DNA of 64,000 nucleotides from Doris montereyensis (Eukaryota; Mollusca; Gastropoda; Nudibranchia; Dorididae), in the NCBI GenBank assembly GCA_037039925.1, contig JAXRKP010000190.1, forward strand, positions 348,501 through 412,500, read 5' to 3'. The translations under genes and the position numbers were made by a program. Every line of letters starts with the position of its first letter. The first letter of the stretch is position 1. This document shows, piece by piece, positions 58,601 through 64,000 of this stretch. The notes beneath the pieces were generated by a model. The model had not been told where the DNA came from. It searched no databases and saw only the letters and a list, made by a program, of their open reading frames with translations.

Positions 58601-61600
58601 TGAGCTGTACTCTATCCCCTTGATAGGGAGAACTGCCAGGGACAGCTCTACCTCTGTCCATTATTTGAATCACTGGTTCCCTTTGTGACACCATGCTCAC
58701 ATCCAGGTTAATGGGGCCATCAGTATCGGTTTCATCTCCGATGAAATTTGACCACTCAGTCTCCATCACAGGGTTGCTAAAAGTATTTATTTCCTCATAG
58801 GCCTCATCATTTTTATCAGCAATAAGTTTCTGTTCACCATGATCAGACGTTTTAGACGGGGATCTCCTCAAACTGCTAGAGCGAATAATCTTTTTAGGAG
58901 AAGGCGACCTCGTTCTACGCTCTTTCACACACGTTTTAGTTTCAATTGAGGTACTTCCAGAATCTGGTGTCTTTAATGTTCTAGGTATTTCCTCAAGGGT
59001 AGAAGCAGTGGTTTGCTCTCCCTGACTTTTATCTTCAGAATCATTGTTCGAATATTTAGGACTGAAATATCCTGATGAACTTGGCGTCACAATTATGTTT
59101 TTCTCAAGTCGTCTAAAACCGTCAATAATATCTCTGCTCCAGGAATTCACTGGGTATGAGAACTGCTCTTCAGCAACTTTATCACTTTTACTTGTGTCTG
59201 TATCACCTTTAGCAGATCTTGGTTGTGGCTTGGAAATATTCTCTAGCTCTAAGTCTGCTAGTGTCAAGTCTTGTTGACTCTGAAAATAAAACAGATGACT
59301 TCATGTATAATACAGCTTACATATATACATGTATTTTTGTGGCACAGTTTTTTTTTATAAACTACAACAAAAAAGAAAAAAAAGAAAAAAGAAATCAAAC
59401 CAACAAACAAAAAGCTCATTAAAATAAAGGATGGATTGGAAAATTTATTACAAAAATTGTTTTCCTTCAAGTTCATTTCCATAAATATAGATCTATAATT
59501 AGGTGCTTTTAATTAAGCACAAGAGGGCTGCCACTTTTTCAGCAAATTCAGATTTTGTCATCTGAGAAAACAAATGTGGGCGTTTCTCTCTCACTGGTAC
59601 AAGTTTTGTTTCACTAGCATTTCTACTAGTTTTATTATAGGTAATAATAACTGTTTTGTGCTTTTATGATAACCAAGACTTTCTAAAATTCACAAGCAGG
59701 CTAACCCATGAACATGGCGGTTGCCTCAGATTTAGTGAGCTCACAACTTAGTGAAAGCATTAATGGACTGCGAGACTGTAAATGTGTTATATATATCAGT
59801 TCATTTTCTGGCTTGCAGTTGTTTGTGTTAGGCTTCATATGCAACTAGTTTTAACGCAAGAAGGTTTTTAGTTTTTAGAATTGCTGGAAAGCATGTCAGT
59901 GTCAAGGCCAAGGATAGAGCATTAGACCTTTACTCAGAAGTTGATAGACTTGATGGAAAAGCCCATTTAACAAGGGATGGACCATTGTGCCTACCGGCTT
60001 ATAAAAGGGTTGGCCCAAAAGATCTGGCTCCAGGGGTTCAAAATCTTCTCTGCTGAAGTAAGAAGGCAGCACCTGGATTGGCTAGAGTTGGGAACCAAAA
60101 TGTTGATATTTTACTTTTTTTGTGTATGTTTTGGTAGAACGATCATTTATATCCAAGTTTATGATAGAAAACCGTCTGTATGATGTATAAATTATTTGTT
60201 ACAAAATAATTTAGTAGCCGAGGGTATGGAGAAATAGTCAAAATTCCAGCGTCAATTACCCTAAACTTGAGTTTTCTTGTCACCTAACAACCCTGCACTT
60301 AGCAGGAGATATCTGTACTGGATTTGTCTGACTATCAACAACACACTTGCCAAGTTCAAGGTCACAGAATAGTATAGTAGAGATAATGGAAAATTTGGTG
60401 TGTATCGAAAGAGCCTGTCACAGCTTTCACAACCTCTGTTAGCTAGAAATCATGTGATCACGGGAAGGGATGACTCTGCCTAGCACTGAGTGACGTAAGA
60501 GATGGAAGGCAAAGTGTTGCCGGTCTATGTGTTTGTAAACATGCACACACTTACGGGAATAGTTCAATAGAACAAAAAGCTAACTTTATTTCTTTCTTTA
60601 ACAGCTCCCATTCTACCTTCCGGTGTATGGGTTTGGACGCCCGAAATGATCTTTTTCCAGGCTGCCCTGTCCTGACATTTTCTGTTTCCTTCCGTGGAAG
60701 TTAAATTTCCATGCGTTAATGCCTCTTTTATATCTTCTTCCCACTTTCTCTGAGGTCTTCCTTTTGGTCTTTTACTTTGAATTTTAGCACTGTATACTAA
60801 TTTAACAATTCTATTGTCATTCATTCTGTTAACATGCCTAAACCATCTCAGCTTATTCATTTCTATCTTAGTTTTTATGCTATCTGATTTGGTTTGATCT
60901 CTTATTGTTGTGTTTCTGGTTTTGTCTCTTTTAGTTTTAGTTCTCCCTACTACTCTTCTTAATCTTAGATTTCATTTCGGCTGCCTGTACTCTATTGTGT
61001 TCCCTACTGTCTAAGGTCCAGGTTTCACTGCCATAGAGTAGAGTAGGACAATAAACTGTGTTGTATACTGCCATTTTGGTTTTTGTTGACAATTCTTGTT
61101 TACTCATTATAAACGCCATTCCTAGATGGTTATATATTGCATTTGCCTTTTGAATTCTCTGGCTGATTTCTTCTCTTAGTTTTCCCTTTGAGTTGATCAT
61201 TACTCCTAGGTAATTGTAGCTTTGAACTTGTTCTAAATTCTCCTGTCCAATTTAAGATTTTGTGATTTAGCTTCCCTAGTTACTAACATTGTTTTGGTTT
61301 TCTTTACATTTATTCTCATTCCTCTTTTATTTAATTCACTCTTCATCATGTTGACATTCGACTGGAGGTCACTTTCTGATTTTCCAAACAGAACTAAATC
61401 ATCAGCAAATGAAAGCACTGATATATTTCCTGGTTTGAGCTTCCACATACCTACATTCATTTCCTTCATTTTTGAGGATGCCTTTGCGACTGAATCTATA
61501 AATGTGATAAACAAAAGATGACTTAGGATACAACCCTGTCTTACTCATATCTCTACATCAAATTCTTCAGATACATTTCCAGCTACTCACACTGCACATG

Positions 61601-62924
61601 TTGGTTTAATGTAAAATAATGTTCGATCTCCTCCTATTCTACAGACCGATTTGCATAAAATTTAGTGCCCGTAATATTTTTCTTGTCCATATAAAAAGAG
61701 TGACACCAGATTTTTAAATCCTTGTACATGTATACTTTTTCAGAAAAGTTTTGCGGGTACATGGTAATGAAAATACTGTTTTTGCATGATACAATGTATC
61801 AATTTCCTACCATTATTTTTTAGATATATATTGAATAGAAGAAACGATCTGCACAGGTTTTGATTGATTTGATTCATAAGCATTAGTGAGCGAGGACATT
61901 GAGCTTGAAAATTATGTCAAAATCCAAGATTGCGACTGTTTCAATTGCAACCCAAATTTAAAGGACACAGAACTATATTTTGACAGTGACATATATATAT
62001 GTTAAAGTAAAAAACCGAAACTCAAAAACATAAAATATTACCTCAGAAGTTGCCAGCCACCCCTTAAAAGATGTATAAAAACATCATTCAAGCTTTTAAT
62101 GGACCGAAAAGTCACAACATCATTACTCCTGGGTTGTAAACTAGAAATGTACAATACAGTAGTAGCAGTTTAGGAACCCTTCCTTTGGAGATCTTAAAAT
62201 CGGGACGGTAGGCAGACCTGGGAAGTAAATGAACTTCAAAGGACATTATAACCCATATAAATACCAAAGTATCTCAATTAATCTCCTTGTTTTGTGATTT
62301 ACTCTACCATGCCCCTTTGCCATTATTTTAAGGTTTTAAGGGGATAGGTTTGTTTGATTGTCTTTTTCTTTTTTTCGTCGTTTAATTTTCTGTGGTGGTG
62401 GTGGTGGTGGTGGGAGTAAGGGGTGGGGATGGGGTATAAGGTTTTTTATGGAACCATGCAAGTAGGAACCAGGTGGTTCCAGGCTACTCCATCCTAAGGT
62501 ACCATCCTCCTGCACGTTTTGTTTCTTTTATTTCTATGTATGTGATAATATGCACAGAAAATGCATGCCTATGGTGGTCCATTCTTTTCAATTTTGCTTT
62601 GGCTTCAACAAGCCTGACATTGTTTGCTGCTTTTTCCTCTGATGATCATAATTTTCTTCAAAAACTTAAATTTCTTTCAACGTTTTTTGTAATCAATAAA
62701 AGAAATAGTGTGTACCTTTGTACAGAAAATAAAACCAGTTTCATCAGTGTTGCATATTTTTTCATCATACAGTAGTAGCAGTCTAAGACCTCATCGTCTA
62801 ACGCTCTAATCCGCCTACCGCCGTGTTAACATGTTATTTTAGGAAATAGAAATTGCACATTATATTGATTTACCCTTGACATCCAGGAAAATGGGCCAGA
62901 GTGTTCATCACGCCACGTCCACAG
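49603..62924 (-). CDS. Unidentified host gene, last four coding exons (5' part outside the window)
   Basis: Exons 62924-62874, 59279-58476, 56111-55977 and 49662-49603 (stop TAA) all have AG/GT boundaries, all are in phase 0 and none contains an in-frame stop, giving 349 residues of C-terminal sequence. The first reads LWTWRDEHSGPFSWMSR. The second (268 codons) is Ser/Pro/Asp-rich and probably disordered, with basic SP motifs (RSPSPKK, RRSPSK) that could be phosphorylation sites. The third continues polar sequence. The last encodes INAEDDDMPTTGFDFLDNW, a short acidic-aromatic end that looks like a conserved peptide motif. I do not recognise the protein; a trafficking or scaffold protein with a disordered tail is a guess. 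Introns contain a LINE, a Tigger element and other repeats. Confidence 0.75.
49850..50113 (+). repeat. Polypyrimidine tract of about 260 bases
   Basis: Almost pure T/C on the plus strand with many CTTCTTCTT and CTCCTCCT words, in an intron of the minus-strand unidentified gene, so the transcript would carry a purine-rich tract. It generates low-complexity Phe/Leu/Ser and Arg/Lys frames that are not genes. Confidence 0.92.
50600..50730 (-). repeat. Interspersed repeat, minus-strand copy of 36465-36610
   Basis: The minus strand reads GGCGATTGGCGGTC, GTTGCTGGTAGGTCCTACTT, CACTTATTTTTCATC and GCAATGGTGGACTGGTAAAT, aligning along the full length with 36465-36610. Confidence 0.75.
51650..51785 (+). 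repeat. Left copy of the direct duplication flanking the LINE
   Basis: 136 bases from TAATATTGCAATAG to TTCATTAATGCTA, repeated at 55358-55491 with a handful of differences (ACGTG versus ATGTG; CATTGTTTTG versus CAGTCTTG). It abuts the LINE's 5' end. Confidence 0.92.
51786..55357 (+). mobile_element. Nearly complete CR1/L2-type LINE, about 3.57 kb, with frameshifts
   Basis: A non-LTR retrotransposon encoding endonuclease and reverse transcriptase. The endonuclease starts at 51981 (KVVYFNSRSCRNKTLQIY; ITETWLREQGDEP; GGGVAIVYRD) and, after a frame change near 52780, continues (LGDFNYHLEKS; ISDHYAISFKI). After another change near 53200 the RT runs from about 53200 to 54660: RPVSNLPFLSKILEKAV, LLDLSAAFDTIDHG, FGVPQGSVLGPILFSLY and the catalytic YADDTQL near 54325. 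A third change leads to the C-terminal part (54640-55174: RIDYCNSLQAGLPLTQIK, HLHWLPIKSRIDYK). The 3' end is a CTTAT-type repeat (about 55340-55357). Three frameshifts make it inactive as given. It lies in an intron of the unidentified gene, opposite strand. Confidence 0.92.
55358..55491 (+). repeat. Right copy of the direct duplication flanking the LINE
   Basis: 134 bases, beginning immediately after the CTTAT tail of the LINE and ending CATTAATGCTA before unrelated DNA. With the left copy it brackets the element exactly, as a target-site duplication would. Confidence 0.92.
56259..57733 (-). mobile_element. Deleted pogo/Tigger transposon, 1475 bp, with CENP-B-like HTH
   Basis: The terminal inverted repeat CAGTAGAAATACTTTAAACC and the next four bases are identical at both ends, and both ends are flanked by TA. 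Subterminal TTTGGTTTAAAG/TTCGGTTTAAAG repeats lie inside both ends. The only coding sequence is 56997-56770 on the minus strand, 75 codons: MSKRKHCAYTLEFKLNIL ... KTEICKKHGIPNSTLSTIL, the Pipsqueak/CENP-B type helix-turn-helix of Tigger transposases. No DDE domain is present, so the element is an internally deleted, non-autonomous copy. It lies between two exons of the unidentified gene. Confidence 0.92.
57880..58090 (+). mobile_element. LINE 3' coding fragment
   Basis: The plus strand reads RGRGRLTHRREQDLTDWLDT-like sequence after one frame change, then MSVNGGWEVDCYP and a stop. Such GRGR ... DW endings are typical of the C-terminal end of invertebrate LINE proteins. Very short and diverged. 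Confidence 0.45.
58091..58475. other. Intron adjoining the 58476 donor; nothing recognised
   Basis: AT-rich with AAT microsatellite (about 58170-58205). Its right end is the donor region of the large minus-strand exon. Confidence 0.4.
58476..59279 (-). CDS. Large disordered exon of the unidentified gene
   Basis: A single open exon of 268 codons between acceptor TTTTCAG and donor GCAG|GTAATT. It begins SQQDLTLADLELENI and contains NSWSRDIIDGFRRLEKN (possibly a short helix), SSGYFSPKYSNND, a run of basic and SP residues (RRTRSPSPKKIIRSSSLRR), an acidic stretch with TEWSNFIGDETDTDG, and a Ser-rich end with ISPTDSPSQASG. No catalytic domain is visible. Length, splice sites, phase and an uninterrupted frame make this a genuine exon rather than a chance frame. 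Confidence 0.8.
59280..60554. other. Intron of the unidentified gene; nothing recognised
   Basis: An A-rich tract at 59365-59400 and otherwise unremarkable sequence up to the LINE tail at 60555. Confidence 0.4.
60555..61620 (-). mobile_element. 5'-truncated copy of the RTE-like LINE (see 16440-19110)
   Basis: Minus-strand segments in order: RT (61514-61233: FITFIDSVAKASSKMKEM, VLSFADDLVLFGKSESDL, with catalytic FADD), 61200-60937 (INSKGKLREEISQRIQKANA; TVYCPTLLYGSETWTLDSR) and the C-terminal part (60860-60564: RWFRHVNRMNDNRIVKLVY; KRPKGRPQRKWEEDIKEAL). Nucleotide similarity to 16440-17300 is high. It ends just upstream of the RT fingers, the usual 5' truncation. Frame changes show it is inactive. 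Confidence 0.88.
61621..62873. other. Intron of the unidentified gene with a TGG run
   Basis: The string ACAGTAGTAGCAGT occurs twice in the same orientation (about 62156 and 62769), and a TGG microsatellite lies at 62393-62412. No exon or transposase is recognised. Confidence 0.4.
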
Positions 62925-64000
62925 CTGAAATAATCAGAATTTGACGTTAAGAAAATAATGTGTTAACTTTAAAAATACTGCACATCAAGGGGTTTTACAG
63001 GGACACTTTGTATCGTTATTCAATCTTGAGAGATGACAACAAAAATCACGCTGAGGTTTTTCTTTCCATTTAATACTTTCATTCAAACAGCATAAAATAT
63101 CATGTCATGCAGCTATCATTTATAAACAAACAACAGAAAAAACCCATCTACCCTTCTTTGAAAATACAATGCACTATACAATAAGTTAAAAACCAGAATA
63201 TTTCTATGACTTTTGAGACAAAACACTATCTCTATATATATCTTATTTGTAACTAAATATTTTTATAACCCCAGAGGTCTACTATTTGTATTACCATACT
63301 ACTATATATAGTGGTCTCCACCTAACATCCCACCCCTTGGGAAACTGAAAGAGTGGGCTGTCAAATGGACTGGGATGTGAGGTGGAGACCTTGGAATCAA
63401 ATGAGATCTACAGGATCACATCCAATCAAATAGCGCGATGACTATAAGTGATGTCATATCAAATGAGTGATCTAATTTGCATTTCAGTCACTCTGCAGAC
63501 CAATAAAATTATGAAGCTATGCGTGGGCATGAAGAACGGAAGGGTGACTAACATATAGGCCGTACCTGTCAATCACTCCGTCGACCATTAAAAATTAGGG
63601 AGATAAGCGTACGGATGGGGGATGGAAGGACAACCTATGTCTGGTCTGAGTAAGACGATCGTGCATGAACACAATGGCTAGCTTTAAACTGTTATTCAAT
63701 CAATGTCTACCCTTGTCTACAGTGAGTCAACTGGTCAACGCGTTTATACTGAATAATAGAATGCTACGAAACAATTAACCGGTGATAGACGAGGGTGACG
63801 AACATTCCTTTTGTTCCACCCCTACCCAATAAGACGGAGCCTAGTGTCTACAGGCATCACCCGATAGTTTATTTCATGTCCATTCGACAAATTTCATCAT
63901 ATTCCCATGTTTGATCACAAAAGGAAATCATTTTCATCCCCCATTTGTGAAAAGATTTGAGTGAAAACACTTCAATGATTAATCAAGTGTCTTGACTCCT
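62925..64000. other. Upstream intron or flank of the unidentified gene
   Basis: No further exon could be recognised to the edge of the window, although the gene must continue to the right because its first visible exon starts in phase 0 after an AG acceptor. The only structure is the inverted repeat at 63313-63390. Confidence 0.4.
63313..63390. repeat. Short inverted-repeat element, 78 bp
   Basis: GGTCTCCACCTAACATCCCA and the reverse complement of TGGGATGTGAGGTGGAGACC pair over about 19 bases with a 38-base loop. It could be a very small MITE or a hairpin; no other copy was noticed in the window. Confidence 0.7.

Overview
The window looks like an animal nuclear genome, most likely a mollusc and probably a gastropod. 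It is AT-rich, its genes are split by GT/AG introns, it carries tRNA-derived SINEs, and it is scattered with the palindromic motif AGATCTAGATCT/TCTAGA that I associate with gastropod assemblies. The species was not determined. No prokaryotic features are present. Almost all long open frames are repeat-derived or chance frames; the real genes are made of short exons that I traced by splice sites, phase and remembered similarity to human proteins.

Three host genes are supported. (1) On the minus strand, 9737 to 2147, five exons of EAPP (E2F-associated phosphoprotein). (2) On the plus strand, 12549 to 41680, an orthologue of KRIT1/CCM1: N-terminal domain, NPxF motifs, an ankyrin region and a FERM domain. 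EAPP and KRIT1 are head to head with about 2.8 kb between the outermost visible coding exons. (3) On the minus strand, 62924 to 49603, the last four coding exons of a gene I cannot name, ending in the short C-terminal sequence GFDFLDNW and running off the right edge. It is tail to tail with KRIT1.

The rest is mostly mobile DNA. EAPP introns hold a fossil coding segment (7584-8580) and a 150-bp GA microsatellite. KRIT1 introns hold a pogo/Tigger-type MITE (15536-16123), a decayed LINE on the minus strand (16440-19110), SINEs, a fossil hAT transposase (24360-26420), a 51-bp minisatellite, a divergent repeat block and a second LINE relic (34372-35400). The KRIT1/gene 3 intergenic region (41681-49602) holds a MITE, SINEs, a LINE tail and a 72-bp minisatellite. 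Introns of gene 3 hold a nearly complete CR1/L2-type LINE flanked by an unusual 134-136-bp direct duplication (51650-55491), a deleted Tigger element with a CENP-B-like helix-turn-helix (56259-57733) and another LINE tail (60555-61620).

The points most worth a second look are the state of the KRIT1 ankyrin exons (two relic-like exons with frameshifts, a missing acceptor and a broken donor between otherwise good exons), single-base frameshifts in both conserved genes, some beside homopolymers, which raise the question of assembly error versus decay, and the very long duplication around the LINE. I found no clearly novel multi-gene system.
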